64,000 nt of DNA. Origin: Welwitschia mirabilis (lineage: Eukaryota > Gnetophyta > Gnetopsida > Welwitschiales). The notes below the pieces were generated by a model. It ran no database searches. It worked only from the letters and a program-made list of their open reading frames with translations, and was not told the origin of the DNA. The position numbers and the translations under genes are program-made. Of the stretch, positions 1 to 10,576 are shown one piece after another. Every line of letters starts with the position of its first letter. Position 1 is the first letter of the stretch. The DNA lies in the NCBI GenBank assembly GCA_051453625.1, contig JBOZIK010000001.1, positions 234,098,704-234,162,703 of the forward strand. The letters run 5' to 3'.

Positions 1-7
1 GTGCTCA

Positions 8-56
8 CCCCCCCCCCCCCCCCCCCTCGCTCTCGCTCTCGCTCTCGCTCTCTCTC
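8..56. repeat. Poly-C run followed by a CTCGCT microsatellite
   Basis: Nineteen C in a row (8-26) are followed by repeats of a CTCGCT-like unit that end in CTCTCTC. A run like this is error-prone in sequencing, so its length is uncertain. Confidence 0.9.
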
Positions 57-416
57 AGTATTAAATTGAACCTCTAAAGGATAAGTGCTAACTTGGGTAA
101 CAAGAAGCTGGTAAACTAACTAATCAATTGCATTTAGGACATTGCATTTCCATCGCGTTGCATCCTCGTTTTTATTGCATTGCATTCCATCTCATCACTT
201 GCATTGCTACTTTTATTTTTAAGTTATTGGAAATTCAAAAAAATTAATGTTCCTTTCTTTTTGAATGAATTTTAATCTTCCAATATTGCTTTCTTTGCTT
301 CACTAGTTTACAACATTCAGGTTACACCTTATACTAGCGTGCGTCGTGTGCTAAAATTACAAGTTTAATTAATCAATAAAGTAATATCTCATTGATGCAT
401 GCCTAAGAGACAATCA
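57..416 (+). repeat. Element 1, 5' LTR (right-hand part)
   Basis: Bases 230-416 align with 6370-6536 at the other end of the element. Bases 57-229 correspond to the part of the 3' LTR hidden in the gap at 6014-6347 and contain repeated 'attgcattgcat' motifs, also seen near the right end of the LTR at 62650. Confidence 0.65.
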
Positions 417-419
417 TTT

Positions 420-437
420 TGGCATCGTTGTCAAGGA
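420..437 (+). promoter_or_regulatory. Primer binding site, tRNA-Asp type (element 1)
   Basis: The site TGGCATCGTTGTCAAGGA lies 3 bases after the LTR end. It matches TGGCGCCGTTGCCGGGGA, the complement of the 3' end of plant tRNA-Asp(GTC), at 13 of 18 positions. All five differences are transitions. This primer type is typical of the Athila/Tat group. Confidence 0.75.
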
Positions 438-867
438 AGCATTCAGGATTGGAAGCTTCGTTCTCATTACACAAGTGAGTAACTTGAAACCCAAGATTGT
501 TAACTTGTGTAGTGTTATAGATATATTGTTTCTTTCTTTTGCTTGCATTTCAATTTTCGTTAGTTCTCCTTTCTTTGGTTTACATTTCAATTTCTATTTT
601 TTATCTTTATTAGTAGTTTACGTTGCGCGTGAACGTGGGGATTACTACTATTACAACAAACTTTGTCTACACTTTGTGTGTTGTGCAATCAGGGTGACGA
701 TCCTACTCATTATCAAAATAAATCCTCCTTGTTCTCTTTTCTTCATCTACTTCTATGAACAAGAAAAGAACACTACATCAAATCTTTGCTGGAAAACGAG
801 AGACTTCCCTTGAAGGATGTAGTTGAGACTAGGAATTGAGCCCCTTCTTCATTTCGACCTTCATTTA

Positions 868-1889
868 GAAATGATGATGAGTCACAATGCTGTAGGGATT
901 CGCCCTCATTCACATAAGCATTTCACAATCAATTTGGCAAACCTCAACCTCCTTCTGTAAAGGAATATGAAGAAGAAATGGATTCCCTATACAAATCTTT
1001 TTATCAATGTGCAAATCAAATTGAAATGATGACGAGTCAATGCTATAGCGATTCTCCCTCATTTAGAGAAGTATTTCACAATCAATTTGGCAAACCCTAA
1101 CCTCCTTCAATAAAGGAATATGAAGAAGAAATGGATTCTCTATACAAATCTTTTTATCAATTTGCAAATTCAATTGATAGACTCAACAAAAATTTAGAGA
1201 AATTAATAGGAGTTATCACACAAATTTATGGAAAAGGACAACATTCCTAAGCCTATGCCACCTTGTCACCACCTCTTACCTTGGGAATAATAAGGAAAAC
1301 GTGAAAACTACTACACAAAATAGTAACAACTCTTGTTTTGATAATGATAATGAAATGATAAACTTAGATGATCAATGTCCAATTCCAGCCTCTAAAAGAT
1401 AGTCAATGTGAGGACAATGATGTTTCAACTTACCAACAAAAGAACAATGATAAGGAGGCTAGTGCATCAGATGATGATACAGAGACATCAGATTATTTCC
1501 CCAATATTCACTTACTTTTGGAATATCAATGTGAGAGGAAAGCATCAACTTTAGAAAAATATGAAAACTTCCTAACACATGATGAACATAATAATCACAT
1601 TTCTCTTTGTGAGCTTTTTGATGAATCCAACAACTCAAAGAATGATGATACACAACAAAACAATGATGACAAAAATGAAGGGAAGGAGGATAGACTTATC
1701 ACATCCAGTGAAACAACCAAACTTGAAGGGTCTAACCGTATCCAAAATGTTTTTCCATTTCTTTCACTTGTACTTCCATGTAAAACTCAAAATAGCATTC
1801 TTTCTTCTACTTCCAATTTCACATTACCTTGTGTTTTTGATAATTTTTGCACTTTTGAAAATATGATTTGGAATTTCTTGGAATATTGA
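868..1889 (+). pseudogene. Element 1 gag-like region with tandem duplication and acidic open frame
   Basis: Bases 868-1022 and 1023-1175 are two copies of a unit of about 155 bases. Both encode the stretch KEYEEEMDSLYKSFYQ, and the second continues into a heptad-like helix (NSIDRLNKNLEKLIG) resembling the C-terminal coiled part of Athila/Tat gag. An open frame of 173 codons follows (1368-1889), rich in D, E, N and S. I do not recognise its product. It may be the gag-protease linker of this family or an unrelated element ORF. Stops between the pieces show that it is not functional as a whole. Confidence 0.4.
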
Positions 1890-2122
1890 ATTCAAAAAAA
1901 CCTTCCTTACTTTATGAAAATCCATGCCTTAGGTCGAATCTTAGGGAATTTCTTAGTCATATTAAACATGTCCTAATCAATCATCCTAAGAAGCTTCCCA
2001 ATATTTCTTAGACCCGTCCTATCTTATTGAGTAGTGACATTGAAGTCCACTTTACTAACTATCAATTACAATATCAATCGTTGAATGGAATTACGCTTAT
2101 CAGTTCGACAAGAGGTTGTTTA

Positions 2123-2683
2123 NNNNNNNNNNNNNNNNNNNNNNNNNNNNNNNNNNNNNNNNNNNNNNNNNNNNNNNNNNNNNNNNNNNNNNNNNNNNNN
2201 NNNNNNNNNNNNNNNNNNNNNNNNNNNNNNNNNNNNNNNNNNNNNNNNNNNNNNNNNNNNNNNNNNNNNNNNNNNNNNNNNNNNNNNNNNNNNNNNNNNN
2301 NNNNNNNNNNNNNNNNNNNNNNNNNNNNNNNNNNNNNNNNNNNNNNNNNNNNNNNNNNNNNNNNNNNNNNNNNNNNNNNNNNNNNNNNNNNNNNNNNNNN
2401 NNNNNNNNNNNNNNNNNNNNNNNNNNNNNNNNNNNNNNNNNNNNNNNNNNNNNNNNNNNNNNNNNNNNNNNNNNNNNNNNNNNNNNNNNNNNNNNNNNNN
2501 NNNNNNNNNNNNNNNNNNNNNNNNNNNNNNNNNNNNNNNNNNNNNNNNNNNNNNNNNNNNNNNNNNNNNNNNNNNNNNNNNNNNNNNNNNNNNNNNNNNN
2601 NNNNNNNNNNNNNNNNNNNNNNNNNNNNNNNNNNNNNNNNNNNNNNNNNNNNNNNNNNNNNNNNNNNNNNNNNNNNNNNNNNN
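2123..2683. other. Assembly gap (561 N)
   Basis: Unknown sequence inside element 1. The integrase C-terminus resumes directly after it. Reading frames that appear to cross this gap are meaningless. Confidence 0.99.
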
Positions 2684-2861
2684 CCCTTCATGTTCTATCA
2701 ATTGGTTTCTAGATGGTTTGGTCCTTATTTTACTAAAAAAGTACATCCTCATGGCTCAATTGCAATTTTTGATGTAAATCGTTAAAGGAAATAAAAGCAA
2801 AGCAAAAAAAAAAAAGAAAAAGAAAGGTCGATGGACAATAGTTAAACTTCTATTAATTACC
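2684..2861 (+). pseudogene. Element 1 integrase C-terminus (GPY/F module)
   Basis: After the gap the frame reads SRWFGPYFTKKVHPHGS, which is the GPY/F module of Ty3/gypsy integrases followed by the K-V-x-P-H-G-x-V stretch usual at the end of Athila/Tat pol. A purine-rich insertion and a frameshift follow. The terminal VNGQ-type motif is still visible in another frame near 2830, ending at the stop in 'ttctattaa'. Known role of the family: the GPY/F module supports integrase multimerisation and DNA binding. This copy is dead. Confidence 0.7.
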
Positions 2862-5317
2862 TAATGATTGTCATTATACCGTGAACATAACAGAAGCAAT
2901 TGACTTAAAGGATCCTCTTAACCAACAATAGGGTCTTCCTTTTCCCATCCTCTAAATGATTTCTTAACCAAATCCCTTGGTTGAGTTATTCTATTATGTA
3001 ATCATCTATTCACTTAGATTTATTCTAAAATTAATACGAGTTATCATTGAAGTGATTACTGTGGGGCATTTACAATGATAAGATTGGATTTGAACCAAAT
3101 CTTAAAGACATTCCCATGTCCATGAGTTCCAATGTCTATGTTATTTTGTTTAAGTCTCAACTATGTCAAATCCAATGCTTGTCTTTAGCCTTGTACTTTG
3201 ATGATCACCCATGACAATGCTAAATCAATATTTCCAGGAAATTGATGCATCTAATTCCATCATGTCCTCCCACAAGCACAATGGGGCAATTTTTCTGGGG
3301 AGGGGCCTTTGGCAATGCGATATGGTGGTTGTAGAAACTCCATCAGAGAGTTAGTTGGTCATGACCTAGCTTTAGACTGTGCATCCTTACCTTGTTAGCA
3401 GTGGTAACCACTCCCCTTATCATGATGAACAGTGTTTTTCAACGCCCCCATTTGCTTGATTTTCCCTAACTCCAAGCAATAACTTTGTGAGAACTTTAAA
3501 CATATTGATCATTGGATGGTGAATTGACAAGGCGTCACTTGTTATTGCAGCTAAGGATTCGATTGAATTATGATCCTAACATTACAGTGATGCTTTGCAG
3601 GATAATCATAAGATCATGTCATAATCGTTGCCAGTGTTGTAAATGTCAACAATGAGTTTATGTTGACAACCTAAAAAGTCGTCTCAAGGAGGCATGTCAT
3701 CACATCAACGAAAAATGTTGGCGTAAAACATTGGGTATTTTTTATATTTAAAAACTAAGGGAACTCAAAATTTACAATATGTATAAATAATATAAGCTAA
3801 AAACAAGTAAAAATAAGCAATTCAAAAGAATTTGAAGTGTGTAAACAATTACAAAGCCAATTATTATATGGAAATGTTATGCATTGCCTAGAATTTGTTA
3901 ACTACTAACACATTTACAAATTTATCCAAAAAATTAGAATTTGTGAAAAACAAATTGACACTAAAAATGTTCAAGATATTATAACACCAATTATTCATTG
4001 CATAATATTGAAGAAAAAGGCATAAAGCAAAAACAACATATAAGTGTCTAATATGACATTAGGTGTCCTTACAAAATCCAAGTTGATGTACGCTTGCAAG
4101 TGTCACACCCTAAAATGCTTGTGATATGACATTTTAATTGAGTGACTTCGCCAAACAAGCTTATGCTGCAAAATTTGTGATTCAATTTTATTTCCCTTAT
4201 TTTGACATTGAACCATTGTGAAACTTTATCTCTAAATCAAACCATGTTAAAAAGAGGAGAAGAAAATCCACAACAAATGAACAAGAAGATAAAGAAAGGT
4301 GGAAGTTCAAAAGATGTAAGCAAAATCATAGCAAACACATTGCTCGAAATGGCAAAGTTTTGAGCCCACACTTTGTCTATTCTTTCATGTTTTCCCCTTT
4401 GTTCACTAGCTCTTTGTGTTTGTGTAGCGACATATTGCTGACATAAATAGTTAGCGACATGTTAGCAACATTTTGGCGACATTTTCAAAATGCCACCTGA
4501 CAAAGGCTTTTTGAGTAATTGTTTATAGGGGAACATATCGCCCTATTTAAAAGGTTGATCACTGCCCTTATCCCATGATGCTATACGTTGTTTAGCATTG
4601 AATCATGCATCGTTAACATCAAGCAGTTTTATGACATATGCCAATGAGTCTTACTAGGATAGCATTTATAGGATAGTAGTTAAATCTTCTACATCTTCGT
4701 TTTTTGTTCATTTTCATTTAGTATTTTCAAAGTATTGATAATTGTTCTTCTCACAGTCATTTTCACACACTTATTTTCCAGCCAACGCCATCACTAATAA
4801 CATGGCATTTTTAAACTCATTTCATCTCATTGACCTTTCCTTGGCTATCACCATTGCCCATCTATTCTACATCCATTCCACTTTTCCAACTCACCCAAGT
4901 GTGATCCCTAGTTTGCCTTGTTTTCCTTTCTTTTGAATTTTTCTTCTATGTTTGTGTTTTTGCACTCTATCATAGTCGACCTCTTGCCTTTGATTGATCT
5001 TTTACAATCTTTCGGATGCTAGGGAGGTGCATCAAGATGCTTTACTCATACTTTTGCTGTGCTTTTAGCTTCAAATCCATGTTTTACACTTAATGGGGCC
5101 TAATTTGGGGTAATTTCAAGGATTGATTGATTGGATCTTTCAGGAACAAGTTGGATATTGTTTTTCATGGACTTAAACCATATTGTGAAGTCAATGCTTA
5201 TCTTTTTGTGATGATCATTTTACTTATCTTTAAGCTAAAGTGTTATTTTTATCCCCTAACCAAGTTGGCTCGCTTCTATTCTTTTCCAATTGATTTGTCA
5301 GGGATTGAGAACACTCA
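2862..5317 (+). other. Element 1 3' noncoding region between pol and 3' LTR
   Basis: No reading frame is recognised. Bases 2835-3010 and 3050-3130 align with the same region of the minus-strand copies near 38620-39000 and of the element at 60205. Bases 3261-3427 form a block conserved in four copies (listed separately). Bases 3640-4500 have inverted-repeat-like ends built on an 'aaatgtc..caa' motif and may be a small inserted DNA element. Bases 4520-5317 hold nothing I recognise. Confidence 0.45.
3261..3427 (+). repeat. Conserved 3' noncoding block, copy in element 1
   Basis: The core is 'ggcctttggcaatgcgatat', followed by GGTGGTTGT and AACTCCA, then GTTAGTTGG, TCCTTAC and CTCCCCTTATCATGATG. 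The same order of motifs occurs at 60545-60690 (plus), 38329-38490 (minus) and 41307-41470 (minus). Function is unknown. Confidence 0.65.
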
Positions 5318-5326
5318 GTGGGGGAG
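5318..5326 (+). promoter_or_regulatory. Polypurine tract of element 1
   Basis: GTGGGGGAG directly precedes the sequence that starts the 3' LTR. It aligns with the tract at 61745 in the related element. This is the expected plus-strand primer for reverse transcription. Confidence 0.55.
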
Positions 5327-5327
5327 C

Positions 5328-6536
5328 TATCATGAGCAGCCAACTTGGCCACATTTGACAATGGTATTAGGTATGCTTTCAGGTACCTTTGTAGGTTCAA
5401 TAATCAAATTGACCCTTTTTGATGTCAAGGACCAAAGAATCAAGCATAATTTGAATCAAAAATAAGAAATTTTCGAGGATTTCAGGTGGTCATCCACATG
5501 GTCACCCAGACAAAGGAAGTAAATGACAACCTACCACCAAATCCCACCTGTCACCAGATTCTACCTATCACTAGATTCTCTCTACCACCAGATTCCAAGC
5601 AGCCCAAATGGTAGTTGAACAATGGAAGGAGATGACGACCACGAAGTTCCATCTACCACCAAATTCCAAGAAGCCCAAATGGTAGTCAAACGAGGGAAGG
5701 AGATAAAGACCTACCATCAGGTTCCATCTACCACTAGATTCCAAGAAGCCCAAATGGCAGTCGGATGAGGGAAGGAGACGACCTACCACCAGATTCCACC
5801 CACCATCAAATTCCAAGAAGCCCCAATGCCACTAACCAACAATCAATTAGTTTTGTTTGTTACTTAAATTATAATGTAACCATCCCTTGTTGGTTAGGAA
5901 TTTTAACCGCCCATCCAAACATATATAACCCCCCTTAGGCATCCCATTTCCTCATCTTCCGTTGCATCAAAGTAGCTTGTAACGTTAAAGCATTTTGGGT
6001 CAGGGATCCGTCCNNNNNNNNNNNNNNNNNNNNNNNNNNNNNNNNNNNNNNNNNNNNNNNNNNNNNNNNNNNNNNNNNNNNNNNNNNNNNNNNNNNNNNN
6101 NNNNNNNNNNNNNNNNNNNNNNNNNNNNNNNNNNNNNNNNNNNNNNNNNNNNNNNNNNNNNNNNNNNNNNNNNNNNNNNNNNNNNNNNNNNNNNNNNNNN
6201 NNNNNNNNNNNNNNNNNNNNNNNNNNNNNNNNNNNNNNNNNNNNNNNNNNNNNNNNNNNNNNNNNNNNNNNNNNNNNNNNNNNNNNNNNNNNNNNNNNNN
6301 NNNNNNNNNNNNNNNNNNNNNNNNNNNNNNNNNNNNNNNNNNNNNNNTATATTCACAAGTTCTTAAAAATACCAAAAAATTGATGTTCCTTTCTTTCTGA
6401 ACGAATTAATCTACCAATGTTCCTTTGTTTGCTTCACCAGTTTATGACATTCAGGTTACACCCTATACTAGCGTGTGTCATGTGCTAAGATCACAAGTTT
6501 AATTAATAAGGTGGTGCATGCTCGAGAGAACAATCA
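5328..6536 (+). repeat. Element 1, 3' LTR with U3 minisatellite and TATA box
   Basis: About 1.2 kb, with a 334 N gap at 6014-6347. Bases 5340-5470 align with the minus-strand LTR at 36337-37396 (shared words include GATGTCAAGGACC and AGCATAATTTGAATCAAAA). The U3 part holds four copies of a unit of about 75 bases (5583-5827). A TATA box (ATATATAA) lies at 5921. The right end, in CAATCA at 6536, matches the 5' LTR end. Confidence 0.7.
5525..5827 (+). repeat. Minisatellite in the LTR U3 region
   Basis: Four imperfect copies of a unit carrying 'attccaagaagcccaaatgg' start near 5585, 5654, 5731 and 5811, giving spacings of about 70 to 80 bases. They lie upstream of the TATA box, where U3 enhancer repeats are often found. 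Confidence 0.8.
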
Positions 6537-6740
6537 GCCTACAATTTTTAAGAGTCTTCTTTTTCCATCCTAAATGGTAGACATGACATTGTCTAAGCCG
6601 ACAGTGCTAGCGTTCATGAATGTGGTAATGTCTATCGCTATTACACATGATAATAGCACTTAATTATAGCCCATGATTCAATAAGAGAGTTAAGGACAAC
6701 AAAACATTTCACCATGTCATGAACGGAAACTCCAACATCG

Positions 6741-7150
6741 AATAATGGAAAAAGTGAAACTGGTCAGGCAGGAAATTTTGGAATGGCATAAACATCAGTT
6801 AGGTAACTTGAAACAAAGAAAACAGAACTGCATTCAAGAGATTGACCAAATTCAGGAAGTAACAAGAACTCAAGGGGAAACTGAAGATCCTAAGAGGCTG
6901 GAACAGGCTCTTCTTCAGCACTACTTTGACCTGCAGGAATAAGAAAGAGCCTATTAGTGCAAAACATGAAGACAGACTGGATTTTAGTAGGTAATGCAAG
7001 GACAAGATTTTGCACAGGTATCCTTCAGTAAAGAATTTTAAAAACAAAATTAGATTTTTAACAGTGACTGATGGACAGATTTCCTAGGAACAACTAGAAA
7101 TAAAGGAAGCTTTTAAGGAACTCTATAAGGGTTTTTTGTTAAAGCCAGGA
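6741..7150 (+). pseudogene. L1-type LINE ORF2 fragment (segment just before the reverse transcriptase)
   Basis: An open stretch of 65 codons at 6745-6942 contains EILEWHKHQLGNLKQRKQ and ends in LQE. A shifted frame follows that reads FKNKIRFLTVTDGQIS and IKEAFKELYKGF. These match the linker of plant L1 ORF2 between endonuclease and reverse transcriptase (x-E-x-x-WRQRSR, GDRNTKFFH, then an I-x-x-L-x-D-x-x-G pattern). Both ends are cut; the left is near the LTR of element 1 and the right near the family B LTR. Confidence 0.6.
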
Positions 7151-7204
7151 AACCAAAGTTCCAGAGTGTTTGAGAAGTTGTACAAGAGCTCAGAAGGAAA
7201 TTAT

Positions 7205-7658
7205 CGAGGGAAAGCAGACAAAGACAAAGACACAGATGGCAAAAGAAAATAGCCACAACAAAAATAGCAGACAAAGACACAGAGATTTATATGGTTTGGA
7301 CCTTTTCTACCCTACCTCCGAAAGGCAATGCAGCCCTCTAACAAATTAGAACAGTCCAAAGAGCAATGCAGCCCTCTGATAGATTAGTAACAGTCGAAAG
7401 ACAAAAACTTTCTACTATAGCTCAAGCACAACCAAAAGCCTCATTGCTCTTGTCCCCTACCCATCACTACTTTTAAGAGTCATTTTAGCGTTAAAGCCCT
7501 AAAGTAACAATGAGTTCACATTGACTTAACCCAAACACACATAAGACAAATAATAAATATCTATTACAATGTTTAAAACGATAAAAGCTTTAAGCCAACA
7601 AAGATAAACAAAATGGTGCATAATAAAAAGGGAAGGTTTGGCTTCACTTTTTCAAACA
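7205..7658 (-). repeat. Family B copia 3' LTR (minus strand)
   Basis: On the minus strand the LTR begins TGTTTGAA at 7658, directly after the polypurine tract AAATGGGAGAT (7669-7659). Near 7300 it carries the R/U5-like stretch around CCAAACCATATAAATCTC. The same stretch (CCAAACCACGTTAATCTC) recurs at 15410 and in part at 15165. 'Family B' is a local name for this Ty1/copia family. The right-hand limit at 7205 is approximate. Confidence 0.55.
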
Positions 7659-7669
7659 ATCTCCCATTT

Positions 7670-9130
7670 GAAGACAAATCTAACAAATCTTCAAAACACA
7701 GTATCTACACTCCAAGCAACAGAATGACAAGAAACAAGCTGGGACCACCTCACCATCCTACAAAATTCCTATTCATTGCTAACAACATGATTAAAAACAT
7801 GCAAAAGGACTACTGGGTATGCACATCATCTTCTTGGGGAAATCTTTTGCATAAAACATCTACACAAAACCAAACCTCCTCAAGCCAATTGACAAAAGAC
7901 CAGTGCAAAAAGCACATGCAAAACAAGCATGTTTCAGCAGGTCATTATGACATTGGTTCAATTCGATGTCTTGGAGCTTCATATTGTCATAAGCAACCAG
8001 GACACATGCCTAGCATTTGGGTATGGAAAAGGTTTAGGAAAGGTCTACGTAGTGCCTCACTACACAACCTGCCCAAACATGTATAACCTCCAACACGCCT
8101 ACGCATGTGGTCTCCAAAACACTCAGCAAACCAAAACGCACATACGGCAAAATAAACACTTACATACCAAAACAAGCAAGCAAACAAAGAAAAATGTTAT
8201 ACACCTCCCATTTGCTGCTAGTCATGGCTTTGGAAGAATAACCTTAACTGAGCTTAGCAGCTTCGTAACTCAAATACCACCTCCCTAAACAAAGCCAGCC
8301 TATCCTAAGTTTCTCTTTGGAAAGAGAATCATAGCGTTTCAGTTTAGGGCAATTTCTACTCACATGTTTGGGTTTCTCAGAATGCCAGCGAATAATCCTT
8401 GACCCCACATCCCTCACACAGGATTCGGCCGTGTAGCTCACCACAAAGTTGGTGGAGAGCTTAACATCTCAAAGTCTTCCTTTGTGTTGCACGACGTCTC
8501 CTCTTACCACTAGAGCCTTCTCATCAAAAGATGAATGACCAATACTGACAAAATGACAAAGTTCTACAGCCAATACATTAGCAAGTTTTCCCATGATTCA
8601 AGTAATAAACTCAAAAAAGTTATCCCCTTCTCCTTGCCAGAAATTTTCATCCCTATGGCAACCATTTGTGAAACAACCAGGTCATCATCCCAATGGCTTC
8701 AAACTATGCAACTTTTGATGACAAAACACTTGATAGGTCATTATCTTCAACTCGTAGAGATTTGCCGATCTGTTCAACAACTCATGTGTAGTTTATGCAT
8801 CTTGCAAATTCATAAGGAAAAAGGTCATCCAAGCACCATCAAGTAATTGCCAGAGCCTTTTGGTTTATTCTGTTCCATTCATCAATGGTAACAGAAGCAA
8901 GTCTTGTACTTGGTCCCTCATTGCGCAATTTAAGATCTTCCTTATATATGAAGTGCTTAACCCCCACCTTCAAAAGCTCATAATTTCAACTACCAAACTT
9001 GTCCACTAGAAAAATAATCTTCTCCAGCATGCACCACATCTCCCACTCAAACAGGAATGTCGAGTCTAGAACTACATATTGTCTCCAATGGCGCTCCAAA
9101 AGCGGTGGTCACAAATAGCAAATAGTGTAT
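7670..9130 (-). pseudogene. Family B copia internal remnant with gag
   Basis: The minus strand has a copia gag. Near 8870-8780 it reads WNRINQKALAIT followed by VVEQIGKSL, as in the UBN2-type gag core. At 8390-8349 a decayed CCHC zinc knuckle reads RWHSEKPKHVSRNC, with the first two Cys lost and the His and last Cys kept. Protease, integrase and reverse transcriptase are absent: only about 0.7 kb separates the zinc knuckle from the polypurine tract. The copy is therefore internally deleted, with many stops. Gag normally packages element RNA. Confidence 0.55.
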
Positions 9131-9256
9131 TAACATGTAAGATACAATTGTATAGACACCAAAAAAAATTTCGAACATAGGCAGAATCATTTGCTCTACT
9201 TCACTATGCAATGCCACTCAACTCTGTTTTGCTTCACTTCTCTCCTTAAACCCTAT

Positions 9257-9567
9257 CGTTGGGCCCTTTACCATAACACCAAAGCCATGACTTAGGTGGA
9301 ACCTGAACCCTTTATATTTAACCACTTGTTGGGCTAGGCATGAGGAGCGCATACCCAACAATCTCCCCCTCGATCCACATGCCAAGTGCTCACATGAACC
9401 AGGAAGCCACCGAGGAGACTTAAGCTCGAGACCAGCCAACAACCATGGCTCTAATACCAATTGTTCGGCCCTTTAACATCACATCAAAAGCCATGACTTA
9501 TGTGGAACTTAGAACCCTTTATATTTAACCACTTATCTGGCTGGGCATAAAGAGCGCATACCCAACA
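9257..9567 (-). mobile_element. TRIM: miniature LTR retrotransposon, 311 bp, no coding capacity
   Basis: Two direct repeats, 9257-9360 (104 bp) and 9462-9567 (106 bp), flank only 101 bp. On the minus strand the repeat begins TGTTGGGTATGCGCTC and ends in AACA (AACG in the downstream copy). The internal part starts 2 bases later with TGGTATTAGAGCCATGG, an initiator-Met-type primer site, and ends with the purine tract CGAGGGGGAGAT next to the second repeat. All four required parts are present in the correct order, which fits the TRIM class. The repeats differ by roughly 15 percent, so it is old. Flanks (cctat and atgtt) show no clear target duplication. No 5S rRNA-like part is seen, so it is not Cassandra. 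Confidence 0.8.
9443..9459 (-). promoter_or_regulatory. Primer binding site of the TRIM (tRNA-iMet type)
   Basis: Minus strand TGGTATTAGAGCCATGG, 2 bases inside the upstream LTR. It differs from the usual TGGTATCAGAGC core by one C-to-T change. Confidence 0.8.
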
Positions 9568-9568
9568 A

Positions 9569-10217
9569 TGTTAATATGTGAAGCCAAATTTGTTATTTTG
9601 TAATGTCCCTAATGTCTTATGTTTATGTTGGCCCCACCTTAATACTGTAAAAGGAGGTTTCTATTTTAAACCATCCTTGGGGGCGTTAGGTAGAGATGGG
9701 GCATGTGTCAAGAGAGGGATAATACCCTCTGAAGGATTTTGGCTTGGAACCCTAATTGGTTGTAACCCTTGGCCTATTTAATGGTGGTGTAAGGGTTGTT
9801 TGATAGATAGACAATAAAANNNNNNNNNNNNNNNNNNNNNNNNNNNNNNNNNNNNNNNNNNNNNNNNNNNNNNNNNNNNNNNNNNNNNNNNNNNNNNNNN
9901 NNNNNNNNNNNNNNNNNNNTTAGGGTTTTGGCTTGTGACTCTAATTGGTTGTAACCCTTGGCCTATTTAATGGTGGTGTAAGGGTTGTTTGATAGATATA
10001 CAATAAAATGATAGAGTTCTTTTAGGCATTCTAGCTTGAAGCTTGTTGTTGGCTTGAAGCCCATACTTGGCTTGTAATCTCTGAAGAGGATAACAGAGCT
10101 CTGCAGTGCTTTCCCATGGTTTTTCCCCCTCATTGGGACTTGCCACGTAAATTGTTGTGTCTTTGTGTTCTCTTGTTGCTTTCCTTCATCGCTTTGCTAT
10201 TGTGCATTTTCATAACA
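9569..10217 (+). repeat. Copia C 5' LTR (contains a 100 N gap)
   Basis: It begins TGTTAATATG and ends CATAACA just before the primer site. Its last 200 bases match 14906-15060. The gap at 9820-9919 is flanked by near-identical sequence (9735-9819 and 9930-10005), so the true LTR is probably shorter than drawn. The left boundary is inferred from the TG next to the TRIM. Confidence 0.6.
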
Positions 10218-10219
10218 CT

Positions 10220-10237
10220 TAATATAAGAGCATTAGG
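10220..10237 (+). promoter_or_regulatory. Primer binding site of copia C (tRNA-iMet type, decayed)
   Basis: TAATATAAGAGCATTAGG sits 2 bases after the LTR end and fits the TGGTATCAGAGC core with two G-to-A changes and one C-to-A change. Confidence 0.55.
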
Positions 10238-10279
10238 TTTGGAGCTCACACACTTTGGAGATAATCGTGGTGTCCATAA

Positions 10280-10470
10280 ACCCTGTGAGTGGAGTGGAGC
10301 GGAGCAACCGAAGCGAAGAGAAGTGAGCACAACAGAACAGACTATCGAAGCAAAGTGAACGGTGCAAACGAGCGGAGTGAGCGAAGCACTGTGAACGTTG
10401 CGAAGACAAGCAGCGGAGCAAAGCAAACATAGCATAGTGGAGGTTGTGAAGCGCAGCAAAGCAAGCTTGC
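10280..10470 (+). repeat. Purine-rich leader built from GAGCGGAG / GCGAAG words
   Basis: Untranslated leader between primer site and gag. It is almost without pyrimidine runs and repeats short words such as GAGCGGAG, GCGAAG and GCAAAGC about a dozen times. No reading frame on this strand fits a known protein. Confidence 0.6.
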
Positions 10471-10576
10471 ACTTGCTCGAGATTTTTTGAGTATCTGTAC
10501 AACGTGTTTACCATCCGTCCGTACAACCGTATAGTTAAACGATGATGAAGCGTTTGCAGACAAGCAGCTGACTAAT

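Larger units (their letters stand above)
1..6536 (+). mobile_element. Element 1: Athila/Tat-like Ty3/gypsy LTR retrotransposon, internally deleted
   Basis: The end of a 5' LTR (230-416) matches the end of a second LTR (6370-6536). Both carry the same run around 'tactagcgtg' and both end in CAATCA. A tRNA-Asp primer site follows the first LTR and a G-rich polypurine tract precedes the second. Between them lie a decayed gag-like part, a 561 N gap, the last codons of integrase and a long 3' noncoding part. Integrase ends only about 2.4 kb after the primer site, so most of pol must be missing; the gap could restore it only if its true size is far larger than shown. The left end lies outside the window, so no target site duplication can be checked. 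Confidence 0.75.

Noticed and set aside
2027-2785. Long open frames across the runs of N (also at 6000-6375, 13931-15015, 46402-46728, 56705-57124, 58449-58991)
   Set aside because: They are made almost only of unknown bases. Real coding signal is present only in the known flanks and is listed there.
7613-8288. Plus-strand open frames of 157 and 119 codons
   Set aside because: They are antisense to the family B copia remnant and show no protein family pattern.
9257-9567. TRIM as a Cassandra element or a tRNA-derived SINE
   Set aside because: No 5S rRNA-like sequence is in the LTRs and no pol III A/B boxes are seen; the tRNA-like word is the primer site complement only.
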